Shown piece by piece: positions 14,808 to 22,548 of a DNA stretch of 36,631 bases. The notes beneath the pieces are model-generated. The model saw only the letters and a program-made list of their open reading frames with translations. It was not told where the DNA came from and made no database searches. Source of the DNA: CAIUGU01 sp040080215 (GTDB lineage: Bacteria > Pseudomonadota > Gammaproteobacteria > Steroidobacterales > Steroidobacteraceae); NCBI GenBank assembly GCA_040080215.1, contig JBEBIT010000032.1, positions 1-36,631 on the forward strand, in the 5' to 3' direction. How positions within the stretch are numbered: position 1 is the first letter of the stretch; each line of letters starts with the position of its first letter. A program made the position numbers and the translations under genes.

Positions 14808-15764
14808 ATGCGCGGATCCATCAGGAATGCAGTGCTCGGCGTCGCACTGCTCGCGATGACGGCAGGCGTCTCCGCAGCCCCCGCCAAGTATCCGCACAAG
14901 GTCGTCACGCTGGTCACCCACTCGAGCCCGGGTGCGGGCGGGGATGTATTCCTGCGCGAGATGGCGCGCGTACTCCCCAAGTACATCGATGCGACGTTCG
15001 TGGTGAAGAACATCCCGGGCGGCAGCGGCGCGCGTGCGATCGCCTTCGTCGCGACCTCGAAGCCGGACGGGCAGACGATGTACGGGACGACGCCGACTTA
15101 CGTCTACACCTCCCTGATGAGTTCGCCGCCCAAGACCTACAAGGACCTTGACCCGATCGTCAATGTGTTCATGGATCCGGAGGTGGCTTACACGCGCGCA
15201 GAGGGGCCCTTCAAGACCATGAAGGACCTCATCGACCATGCGAAGACCAAGCGCAGTGGCTGGGGTGCCGCCAACCCGGCATCACTGGAACGCCAGGCCG
15301 CCGAGCAACTGAAGGCTGCGACCAAGGTCAATGCCGCGGTGGTGTCCCACGAGGGCGGTGGCGAGATGATGATCAACGTGCTGAACGGCACCCTCGACAT
15401 GGGCGTTGGCGAGTACCAGGAACTGCGGGCGCAGCTGGCGGCCGGCAAGGTTCGTGTGCTGGCAACGTTCAATCCGCAGCGGATCCCGAAGTTTCCTGAC
15501 GTGCCGACGCTGAAGGAGCTTGGCTACAACGTCGCGCTCGAGAAATTCCGTGGCTTCGCGGCTCCCAAGGGCCTGCCGCCGGACGTCATCAAGATCTGGG
15601 AGACAGCAATCCCGCTGGCGCTGGCCGATCCCGACTTCAAGAAGGTCTATGACGCCGAAGCGCTGATCCCGAGCTTTATTCCGCATAGCGAGTACGGCGC
15701 CTTTACCGAACGGTTTGCGCAGAACGCGGCCGCATTCCTGAAGAGCAGCGGCGTCATCAAGTAG
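14808..15764 (+). CDS. tctC: TTT transporter substrate-binding protein (Bug/TctC family)
   Basis: A 318-residue periplasmic protein with a signal peptide (1-23, GVSA). The mature protein starts with YPHKVVTLVTHSSPGAGGDVFLREMARVL, the first ligand-wrapping region of Bug proteins, and continues with VKNIPGGSGARAIAFVATSKPDG and PKFPDVPTLKELGYNV, both diagnostic of the family. Such proteins capture carboxylates (citrate, glutamate, aromatic acids) and deliver them to TctA/TctB. A strong AGAGGAGAG lies eight bases before the ATG. Its place between an MmgE/PrpD gene and tctBA supports a substrate that the operon's enzymes act on. Confidence 0.93.
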   Translation: MRGSIRNAVLGVALLAMTAGVSAAPAKYPHKVVTLVTHSSPGAGGDVFLREMARVLPKYIDATFVVKNIPGGSGARAIAFVATSKPDGQTMYGTTPTYVYTSLMSSPPKTYKDLDPIVNVFMDPEVAYTRAEGPFKTMKDLIDHAKTKRSGWGAANPASLERQAAEQLKAATKVNAAVVSHEGGGEMMINVLNGTLDMGVGEYQELRAQLAAGKVRVLATFNPQRIPKFPDVPTLKELGYNVALEKFRGFAAPKGLPPDVIKIWETAIPLALADPDFKKVYDAEALIPSFIPHSEYGAFTERFAQNAAAFLKSSGVIK

Positions 15765-15816
15765 AAGCCTCTGCGTTGCAGCCCGCGAGCACGGCACAGG
15801 CAGGCAGCCACCAAGA

Positions 15817-16281
15817 ATGAACAAGGACCTGATCAGCGGCATTGGCCTTTGCCTCCTGGCACTCGCGTACTTCGCGGCGTCGCGAACCATTGCCGTGTCG
15901 ACGCTCGAGGATGACTTCGGGCCGCATGGCCTGCCGAACATCCTCGCCATCGCGCTCGGACTGACGGGCGTCCTGCTCGCCGTGCGCGGTTATCTTGCGA
16001 AGCCGCGCCTGCAGTCCGTGGCAGAGTCGGCAGCGCCCTCTCCCCATGGCAAGCCGTTGCGTGCGGTGGGGCTGCTGGCCATCGGCTTCGCCTATGTCCT
16101 GATCGTCGACAAGCTGGGCTACGCCGTTTCCATCGCGCTGTTGATCGCGGGCGTGGCGTGGTACGAGGGACTTCGTCTCACCTTGCGGCTCGCGGCGGTT
16201 GCCGTCGGCGGCGCTGCCCTGTTCTGGCTGATCTTCGTGCGGCTGCTCGAAGTGGCGCAGCCTACCGGCCTCCTCTTCTGA
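15817..16281 (+). CDS. tctB: TTT transporter small membrane subunit TctB
   Basis: A 154-residue inner-membrane protein with four hydrophobic helices (about 6-23, 41-62, 80-100, 108-145), the size and pattern of TctB. The N-terminal DLISGIGLCLLALAYFAASRTI and the EDDFGPHGLPNILAIALGLTG segment match the family. TctB assists the large subunit TctA in sodium- or proton-driven carboxylate uptake. It begins 52 bases after tctC and precedes tctA by 27 bases. Confidence 0.88.
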   Translation: MNKDLISGIGLCLLALAYFAASRTIAVSTLEDDFGPHGLPNILAIALGLTGVLLAVRGYLAKPRLQSVAESAAPSPHGKPLRAVGLLAIGFAYVLIVDKLGYAVSIALLIAGVAWYEGLRLTLRLAAVAVGGAALFWLIFVRLLEVAQPTGLLF

Positions 16282-16308
16282 TCCACTGCAAGCGAGACCC
16301 GGACCTTC

Positions 16309-17811
16309 ATGCCCAGCCTGTTCGATGCTTTCGCCCTGCTATACACGACGCCGATCATTCCCATTGCACTGCTCGGCCTCACCTGGGGTGTCATTGGCGG
16401 CGCGCTTCCCGGCATCTCAGCTTCCATCACCATGGCGCTGCTGCTGCCGCTCACCTACTCCCTCGATCCGACGTCCGCGATCGTGCTGCTGGCCTCAACC
16501 TACATTGGCGCCGAATACGGCGGCTCGATTCCCGCGATCCTGATCCGTACACCGGGGACCAACTCGGCAGCGGCAACCGTGGTCGATGGCTATGAAATGA
16601 CCCGGCAGGGCAAGGCCGGAGAGGCTCTCGGCATCTCGCTGTGGTCGGGGACCGTGGGCGGCCTGTTCGGACTCATCATGCTCGTGGTGCTCACGGAGCC
16701 GTTGTCGCGCCTTGCGCTGGCCTTTACCCCCATGTCCTATTTCGGTCTAGGCATTCTCGGCCTGACAGTCATCGCGTCGATGACTGCGGGATCGCCCCTC
16801 AAGGGTCTGGCTGCCGCCATCATCGGCATGATGGTCGCCACCGTGGGCACGGATCCCATCTCGGGCGTCACTCGCCTGACGTTCGGCTCCGCGGACCTGC
16901 TCTCCGGCATCGAACCGATCCTCGTGATGGTCGGCCTGTTTGCCGTCAGCGAACTCATGGTGCAATCGGGATCGACGGGTGCCGCCGACATGGTCGTGCA
17001 GTCAGTGCGGATTCGCCTGCCGGGGCTCGCCATGATGAAACGGCTGCTGCGACCGCAAGCCATCGGCAGCGGCATCGGCACGATCGAGGGCGTCATTCCC
17101 GGAGCGGGCGGCACCATCGCGGCATTTCTTTCCTACAACGAAGCCAAGCGCTGGTCCAAGCATCCGGAGGAATTCGGCAAGGGGTCGCCGGAAGGCGTGG
17201 CCGCCCCGGAGACGGCCAACAATACGGTTGCGAGCACAGCCCTGATTCCGCTGCTCAGCTTCGGCATTCCCGGCTCGAACTCGGCGGCGGTGTTGCTGGG
17301 TGGCTTCCTGCTGCACGGACTGGTTCCGGGGCCGAATCTCTTCATGGAAAACGCCGCGGTGATACAAGGCCTCTACGTAGGTTCGTTCATCGCGACCATC
17401 GGCCAGCTGCTGGTCGGCTTCATGATCATGCCGGTCTGTCTGTGGTTGGTGAACCGTCCGCGCCCGTACCTCGCAGGCTTCATCATGGCGCTTGTGCTGT
17501 CAGGCGTATTTTCCCTGAACAGTTCACTGTTCGACCTCAGTGTCGTCCTGGTCGCGGGACTGGTCGGGTATGCGATGCGCATTTTCGGTTTTCCCTTCCT
17601 GCCAGCGGTGCTCGGCGTAGTACTCTGCCCGCTTGTCGAATCGTCGTACCGCAGGTCCCTGGTGCTTGCCTCAGGTGACCACGGCATCTTCGTCGAAGAC
17701 CGTATTTGCCTGGGACTGTTGATAGTAGCCGCGCTGTTCCTGGCCTTCTCGATGCTCAGGGAGTTCCGCGCGGTAGCCAAATCGTCCGAAAGCCGCCAGG
17801 GCACTCCATGA
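16309..17811 (+). CDS. tctA: TTT transporter large membrane subunit TctA
   Basis: A 500-residue inner-membrane permease with about eleven to twelve hydrophobic segments. Both conserved glycine-rich repeats are present: GGALPGISASITMALLLPLTY near the N-terminus with EYGGSIPAILIRTPGTNSAAAT after it, and GVIPGAGGTIAAFLSYNEAKR with APETANNTVASTALIPLLSFGIPGS in the second half. It is the transport channel of the tripartite carboxylate uptake system. Its stop overlaps the next MmgE/PrpD start as ATGA, coupling their translation. Confidence 0.95.
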   Translation: MPSLFDAFALLYTTPIIPIALLGLTWGVIGGALPGISASITMALLLPLTYSLDPTSAIVLLASTYIGAEYGGSIPAILIRTPGTNSAAATVVDGYEMTRQGKAGEALGISLWSGTVGGLFGLIMLVVLTEPLSRLALAFTPMSYFGLGILGLTVIASMTAGSPLKGLAAAIIGMMVATVGTDPISGVTRLTFGSADLLSGIEPILVMVGLFAVSELMVQSGSTGAADMVVQSVRIRLPGLAMMKRLLRPQAIGSGIGTIEGVIPGAGGTIAAFLSYNEAKRWSKHPEEFGKGSPEGVAAPETANNTVASTALIPLLSFGIPGSNSAAVLLGGFLLHGLVPGPNLFMENAAVIQGLYVGSFIATIGQLLVGFMIMPVCLWLVNRPRPYLAGFIMALVLSGVFSLNSSLFDLSVVLVAGLVGYAMRIFGFPFLPAVLGVVLCPLVESSYRRSLVLASGDHGIFVEDRICLGLLIVAALFLAFSMLREFRAVAKSSESRQGTP

Positions 17812-19202
17812 CCGCAGCAGGACTTCCGGCTGGCCCGACGATCGCGGCGAGGCTCGCAGCGTTTTCGGCAGCGACTCGTACCGCGCCGCTCCCTGAGCCC
17901 GTCCATCGAACCATTGCGCTCTTGCTCAAGGACATCGCCGGCCTGTGTGTCGCTGCGCGCACGACCGACTACGTCAAGGCCGCATTGGCCAGTTCGGCAG
18001 GGTCGGGGCGTTGCTCGGCAATCGGGCACCCAGGCCTCGTGACTCCGTATGACGCCGCGCTGATCAACGGCACGGCCGCTCACGGCGAGGACTACGACGA
18101 CACGTTCGAGGGCGGGCCCGTGCACGCCGGTGCCGTCATCGTTCCAGCGGTGCTGGCGATTGCAGAAGACCGCGGCCTGTCCGGCGACTCGCTGGTCAAG
18201 GGATGTGCTGTCGGTATCGAGATCCTGTGCCGCATGAGCCTCGTAGCACCACAGGCTACTCATCGTGCCAGCTTTCACCCGACTGCCGTCATGGGTGCTC
18301 CGGCGGCAGCTATCGCGGTGGCGACCTGCCTTGGTCTTCCCGCCTCGCAAGTGACGCAGGCGCTCGGCATCGCCGGCAGCCTCTCGTCAGGAATCATCGA
18401 ATACCTGGCCGACGGCAGCTCCACCAAACGGCTGCACGCCGGGGCCGCGGCACAATCCGGCATTCGCGCAGCCTTGCTCGCGGCGGCGGGCTTCACCGGC
18501 CCCGCCACGGTGTTTGAAGGTCAGCACGGATTCTACAAAGCGTTTGCGCCGTCGCTCGCACCGAACTTCCACCCGCTGGTGGACGGGCTGGGCACCGAAT
18601 GGGTCACCCCCACCGTGGCATTCAAACCGTACGCCTGCGGGACGATGACGCAACCGTTCATCGACTGCGCGGTGGAAGCCGCGGCAGAACTGGATCGACG
18701 TGGACTCACCGTTGACGACATCGAATCGGTGATCTGCAGCGTCGGTCAGGGCACGGTGCATCGACTCTGGGAACCCATCGCACTCAAACGTTCGCCGCCG
18801 AACGGCTACGCCGGGAAGTTCTCGACACCCTACTGCGTTGCTGCAGGGTTCATCGACAGGCGCGCAGGCCTCGGCCAGTTCACCGATGAGCACGTGCGCA
18901 ATCCTGCCTTGCTCGCGCTTGCCGGGCGGGTTTCGTACGTCGTGGACCCTGACGATGAATATCCGCGGAACTACACCGGCCGGATGCGGGTAACGCTGCG
19001 CGACGGGTCGACGATCGAAACGCGCAAGGGCCACTTGCGCGGCGGCGCTCGGGAGCCTTTGAGTGAAGCCGATATCGACGCCAAGTTCCTGGACAACGTC
19101 CGGTTTGGCGGGGGTTCACCCCGCTTCGCCGTCTCGCTGAAGGATGCACTCTCGGCCATCGCCGCGGGCGGCCCCGTTCGACTCAACGCAGGAATCGAGT
19201 GA
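17808..19202 (+). CDS. MmgE/PrpD family protein (second copy)
   Basis: A 464-residue paralogue of the 13357-14781 product, clearly diverged from it. Shared landmarks are INGTAAHGEDYDDT (Asp95, Thr99), His106, SFHPTA (His157), and TKRLHAG (Lys207, His210). In the C-terminal catalytic segment the usual His of the PrpD/cis-aconitate decarboxylase family is replaced: KPYACGTMTQPFIDCA has Gln282 where the first copy has His289. The two proteins therefore probably do different steps. The ATG at 17808 overlaps the tctA stop. The SDR gene begins one base after its stop. Confidence 0.87.
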   Translation: MTAAGLPAGPTIAARLAAFSAATRTAPLPEPVHRTIALLLKDIAGLCVAARTTDYVKAALASSAGSGRCSAIGHPGLVTPYDAALINGTAAHGEDYDDTFEGGPVHAGAVIVPAVLAIAEDRGLSGDSLVKGCAVGIEILCRMSLVAPQATHRASFHPTAVMGAPAAAIAVATCLGLPASQVTQALGIAGSLSSGIIEYLADGSSTKRLHAGAAAQSGIRAALLAAAGFTGPATVFEGQHGFYKAFAPSLAPNFHPLVDGLGTEWVTPTVAFKPYACGTMTQPFIDCAVEAAAELDRRGLTVDDIESVICSVGQGTVHRLWEPIALKRSPPNGYAGKFSTPYCVAAGFIDRRAGLGQFTDEHVRNPALLALAGRVSYVVDPDDEYPRNYTGRMRVTLRDGSTIETRKGHLRGGAREPLSEADIDAKFLDNVRFGGGSPRFAVSLKDALSAIAAGGPVRLNAGIE

Positions 19203-19203
19203 C

Positions 19204-19944
19204 ATGCAGGAACTGGCCGGAAAGGTGGCCCTCGTAACGGGGGGCGCAAAGAACATTGGTCGCGCCATCGCGTTTGCACTCGCGGATGCCGGTGCGAACA
19301 TTGCCATCGTTACCCGGAAGGATCAGGACGCCGCCGAAGCCACCGTGGCGGCCCTGCGAACGCGGGGTGTAACCGCAGAAGCCTTTCTGGCGGACGTCGC
19401 GGACGAAGCACAGGTCAACGCGACGGTCGCAGCCATCGTCAAGCACTTCGGCAGGCTCGACATCCTCGTCAACAACGCCGCGGTGCGCACCGAAGTACCG
19501 TTCGCAGAACTGTCGTTCGCGGAATGGCGCCGGATCATCGGCATTGCGCTGGATGGTGCGTTCCTGTGCGCCAAAGCCACCCTTTCTCCGCTTGCAGCGT
19601 CCGGCGCGGGCACGATCATCAACATCGGTGGCATGACGGCCTACACGGGCGGCGAACATCGTGCGCATGTGATCGCGGCAAAGGCAGGCCTGGACGGGCT
19701 GACGCGCGCGCTGGCGGTCGAACTCGCCCCGCAGGGAATCAACGTCAATCTTGTGTCGCCAGGCCTGATTGAAACCGTTCGTGCGGGTGGCACACCCCAA
19801 CACCACAAGAGCCACGGCACGCTGGTCGGCAGACGTGGTACGCCAGAGGAAGTTGCGAGCATCGTGCGGTATCTTGCCGGGCCCGGAGGTCGGTACATCA
19901 CCGGCCAGACCATCCACGTGAACGGCGGCGCGTACCTCGGCTGA
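19204..19944 (+). CDS. SDR-fold protein lacking the canonical catalytic tetrad
   Basis: A 246-residue Rossmann-fold protein. The cofactor motif is VTGGAKNIGRA (11-21), with NNAA at 90-93 and the C-terminal VNGGAYLG typical of FabG-like SDRs. The catalytic Asn-Ser-Tyr-Lys set is mostly absent: Ala115 replaces Asn, Gly143 replaces Ser, and Val156 occupies the Tyr position in HVIAAK, while Lys160 is kept. I have an impression that related proteins with RAHV-xx-AKAG exist in other proteobacteria, but cannot check. It may act with an alternative acid/base residue (His155 and Tyr148 are near) or be a non-oxidoreductase. The gene starts one base after the second MmgE/PrpD stop and ends the operon. 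Confidence 0.85.
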   Translation: MQELAGKVALVTGGAKNIGRAIAFALADAGANIAIVTRKDQDAAEATVAALRTRGVTAEAFLADVADEAQVNATVAAIVKHFGRLDILVNNAAVRTEVPFAELSFAEWRRIIGIALDGAFLCAKATLSPLAASGAGTIINIGGMTAYTGGEHRAHVIAAKAGLDGLTRALAVELAPQGINVNLVSPGLIETVRAGGTPQHHKSHGTLVGRRGTPEEVASIVRYLAGPGGRYITGQTIHVNGGAYLG

Positions 19945-19975
19945 CGGCCAGCGGGAGCGATTTCAGGACCCGCGC

Positions 19976-20248
19976 TCAGGCCTTGAGCAGCGTTGCGGCG
20001 ACCACGTCAGCCGCAACGCCGTCGATCTCGATCACCTTCCTGCGTCCCGTCGCGCCGCTCACCACTCGCACCCGCGATTTCGCCACCTTGAGGGTGCTCG
20101 CCACGAACTCGATCACGGCGGAGTTGGCCGCGCCTTCGACAGGAGGGGCCGAGACGCGGATCTTCACGCACCCGTCGTGCATGCCGGCCACTTCTGTGCG
20201 AGAGGCACGCGGCTGGACATGGACGGTGATTCTCGAGGACGTGGTCAC
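19976..20248 (-). CDS. DUF167 family protein, YggU type
   Basis: A 90-residue protein matching the YggU/UPF0235 family: ITVHVQPRASRTEVAG near the start, the diagnostic KIRVSAPPVEGAANSAVIEFVA in the middle and VSGATGRRKVIEIDG near the end. Length is usual for the family, whose function is not established. The GTG at 20248 is chosen because the conserved domain begins immediately after it; longer upstream reading would run through the receptor remnant on the other strand. A TACAAT lies six bases upstream, suggesting a leaderless transcript. The gene converges on the SDR gene. Confidence 0.85.
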   Translation of the reverse strand: MTTSSRITVHVQPRASRTEVAGMHDGCVKIRVSAPPVEGAANSAVIEFVASTLKVAKSRVRVVSGATGRRKVIEIDGVAADVVAATLLKA

Positions 20249-20254
20249 GCTCCG

Positions 20255-20260
20255 ATTGTA
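20255..20260 (-). promoter_or_regulatory. -10 element of the DUF167 gene; candidate leaderless start
   Basis: TACAAT on the minus strand ends six bases before the GTG, so the predicted first transcribed base is the G of the start codon. No convincing -35 is present. A GGAG touches the GTG but is too close to act as a normal ribosome binding site. Confidence 0.35.
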
Positions 20261-20327
20261 GCGTGCCCACCCACCCCGGGCCTCGTCAGCTACCAGGACC
20301 ACCCGCGATTCACCTGGAACCGCAGTC

Positions 20328-20762
20328 CGATCAACCAAAGTGAAGGCTGGAACCGAGCACGTCGACGCATCGGGAGTCACGCTGAAAGAGATTGTCATGA
20401 ACGTGCAGAAGGTTACGGAGTTCGTGAGTGCCATTGCCGCGGCGAGCCATGAGCAGGCCACTGGCATCGACCAGGTCCACCTGGCAGTTACGCAAATGGA
20501 TTCGACTACGCAGCAGAACGCCGCGCTCGTCGAGGAAAGCACGGCCGCCAGCAAGGCCATGGAAGCCCAGGCCGAGTCGCTGATGAGGCAGATGTCCTTC
20601 TTCAGCGTGCAGTCCGGTGGTGCAGAGCCATCACGCAGCGCCGCTCGATCGCCTGGATTCGTCCGCTCGTCCACACCCCAGCCTGCCCGCACCGGCGCAT
20701 ATTCGGCGCCGGCCGCTGTCGGCGGGAATGAGGATGACCTGGATCACGCCCACGCCGCCTGA
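20328..20762 (+). pseudogene. 3' remnant of a methyl-accepting chemotaxis protein
   Basis: About 145 codons encode the C-terminal part of a chemoreceptor signalling domain: KVKAGTEHVDASGVTLKEIV, then AIAAASHEQATGIDQVHLAVTQMD and TTQQNAALVEES, the second methylation helix of Tsr/Tar-like receptors. A low-complexity Ser/Ala/Pro tail follows without a CheR-binding pentapeptide. The signal-recognising part, membrane helices, HAMP domain and CheA/CheW-contacting hairpin tip are all missing. Homology begins abruptly near 20328, about 70 bases from the neighbouring DUF167 promoter. No ribosome binding site precedes the only near start (GTG 20340). It is best read as what remains after a deletion; a translated fragment cannot be excluded. 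Confidence 0.8.
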
Positions 20763-20887
20763 TCAGGCCCCGATTCGAGCGTGGCACCCTTGATCTAGGC
20801 CTCAAGGCGGCGGTCAAATCCGCGTCAGCAGGCAGGGGCACCCTTGTCCAGCAGAAGGGACGCAGCGAGACTCGACTTGTGCGTACG

Positions 20888-20916
20888 CCCCATGCCCCTT
20901 TTCAAGAGGCATGGGG
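20888..20916. terminator. Hairpin between convergent genes, terminator-like
   Basis: CCCCATGCC (20888-20896) and GGCATGGGG (20908-20916) form a perfect 9-bp stem, with further C:G and T:A pairs possible inside. It lies 20 bases after the stop of the minus-strand gene at 20936 and beyond the plus-strand receptor remnant. No T tract follows on either strand, so termination is probable but not certain. Confidence 0.45.
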
Positions 20917-20935
20917 TCTCATTGAGGGGGCCAAC

Positions 20936-22213
20936 TCAGGCACCGGCCTGATCGACGGCCTTCATCAGGGCAGAGGTTGCCTCCTGCGTTCCGGGTGTGG
21001 CGCGGGAATGCGTTTCGATGACCGCTGCAAGCAGGCTGAGCTTGATGCTGCTGGTCATGCCGAGGCCCGCGTCTGTTGCCGACACCGAGAAGTTCGCGCG
21101 CAACTTGGCAATGAAGCTCCCGATGATCTGCTGAACATTTGCCACAGCCGCGTCCTCCGCGGCAGGAGCCTTTGTCGCAGCCGCATCGGAGGCAGAGCTT
21201 GCCGCGACGTCTGGGGGAGCCGGCGCAGCTGCCACGGAATCGGCCAAGGCGGGCAAAGCGGTGGCCGTTTCTCTGGCGGCTGCAGGCGAGCCGGCTACCA
21301 CGCCGTCGTCTGACGCTGACGGGGGCAGCACAGGCGCGCTGGTTACTGGCGACTCGACCGTCCGGATCCGGACTTTCTGGCTCATGCTGAGCTGCAAGGA
21401 ATAGTCTGCCAGCTGACTCCCGTCGATTTTCAGGTCCGCTGCCGCAGCAAACGCCTGCTCAACGTCACCGGCGAAGAATTCATTCGCCAGTGTATCCACC
21501 TTGCGTACCAGGTCGCCGATGGCAGCCAGTTCCGCCGGATTCAGGTCGCCCTCGACCTGCAGGGACGTGCGCTCGCTGATGCGCACCTTCAAGGAGTCCT
21601 GCGTACCGCTTGTCCCATCCGTCGAACCAAGGCGGAGACTGGTGGAATTGCGGAAGTCGATCTTCACCACATCGCCTTCGAGCGTGTGGATCTCGAGGAC
21701 GCCCCGCTCCTTGGTGGTGATCCTGGCGGCCGTCACGGTATCCGTAGCTCCACTGTCGCGGGTCGACATGAAGGCGGAAACCAGGGATTGCACCCGGCTG
21801 CGAATGTCCGCGGCAATGTTTCCGAGGTCATCCGGACCCGTTGAACCCCCTGCGAGGCTACCGAGGGCCTGCTGCAGGCCGACCTCGACCGCGGCGCCAA
21901 CCTGCTCCGCGCGTACGTCTGCGGACGCATTGAGCGCTGCCCCCAGCGTTGCCGCCAGCTGATTGTCGGCCTGCTCGGCGGGCGTAAGGCCCGCGACCGG
22001 CGCAGGGGCCTGGCCACTGACCGGGAATTTCTCGCGCAACACCAGGACCACCGACTGGTAGAGCGCCTGTCGTTGCGTAGCTGAACTGCCCGTGGACGGT
22101 CCGCAATCAATCCGGCGGGGCTGCCCGTCGGCCGCGGAGGCAGGCGCACGAGACGCCTCGCCTGAGCGATACGCATGAGACGAGTGCAGCGAGCCCAATC
22201 CAACGCCTTCCAT
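20936..22213 (-). CDS. Ala/Ser-rich protein of unknown function, DUF5610-like
   Basis: A 425-residue protein without signal peptide or membrane helix. The N-terminal 35 residues are polar; a helical region begins at RQALYQSVVLVLREKF. A central domain has ILEIHTLEGDVVKIDFRN-like strands, then VEGDLNPAELAAIGDLVRKVDTLANEFFAGDVEQAF and LKIDGSQLADYSLQLSMSQKV, which recall the DUF5610 family (moderate recognition). A low-complexity Ala/Pro/Ser linker and a short C-terminal helical domain follow. The ATG at 22213 is preferred because AGGAG lies eight bases upstream; an ATG at 22219 is too close. It sits beside a chemoreceptor remnant, which could hint at a motility context but is weak evidence. Confidence 0.7.
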   Translation of the reverse strand: MEGVGLGSLHSSHAYRSGEASRAPASAADGQPRRIDCGPSTGSSATQRQALYQSVVLVLREKFPVSGQAPAPVAGLTPAEQADNQLAATLGAALNASADVRAEQVGAAVEVGLQQALGSLAGGSTGPDDLGNIAADIRSRVQSLVSAFMSTRDSGATDTVTAARITTKERGVLEIHTLEGDVVKIDFRNSTSLRLGSTDGTSGTQDSLKVRISERTSLQVEGDLNPAELAAIGDLVRKVDTLANEFFAGDVEQAFAAAADLKIDGSQLADYSLQLSMSQKVRIRTVESPVTSAPVLPPSASDDGVVAGSPAAARETATALPALADSVAAAPAPPDVAASSASDAAATKAPAAEDAAVANVQQIIGSFIAKLRANFSVSATDAGLGMTSSIKLSLLAAVIETHSRATPGTQEATSALMKAVDQAGA

Positions 22214-22548
22214 GGCCATATCTCCTGTTGATTTGTCAGTCCCGCACCAAAGCCTCTAGGCCAAGCCGTAGAGGGGAACGGGCGGCCGCTCTTGACTTAA
22301 TCAATCGGATCCAGGCACTGAAACTTGGGCACCGGCAGCAGCTTGTACAACCGTGCGAGGTCGCCGTGTGACCGAAATGGGGTAGGCCTCACAGGCTGCC
22401 GACCTGGCCTACCCGCTCGTCGATCGATCGTACGGCCGCCTGGCCTGGCAAGGATCCGCATGCCGCCCCGCGACACCCCGTGGCACCCCCACACGACCTG
22501 TGGCTTTTCCGCATTCCGGCCCAAGTGGCGGGCACGCTAAATGTCTCC
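22214..22548. other. 335-bp divergent intergenic region
   Basis: This region separates the minus-strand unknown gene and plus-strand hemN. It contains a ribosome binding site for the former (AGGAG near 22222-22226), a TTGA-N5-TCAA sequence at 22292-22304, the hairpin at 22380-22414 and the palindrome CGATCGATCG (22421-22430). No gene is supported in it. Confidence 0.6.
22380..22414. repeat. 9-bp inverted repeat upstream of hemN
   Basis: GGGTAGGCC (22380-22388) and GGCCTACCC (22406-22414) are perfect complements around 17 bases. AGG/CCT inside can extend the stem past a four-base bulge. It could be an operator or an RNA hairpin; a palindromic decamer follows seven bases later. Confidence 0.5.

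Noticed and set aside
13855..14808. Minus-strand open frame of 317 codons
   Set aside because: It is antisense to the first MmgE/PrpD gene and has no recognisable domain.
22292..22304. TTGACTTAATCAA as an FNR/Anr box for hemN
   Set aside because: The TTGA and TCAA half-sites are separated by five bases instead of six, which puts them out of register for an FNR dimer, and the site is about 245 bases from the hemN start.
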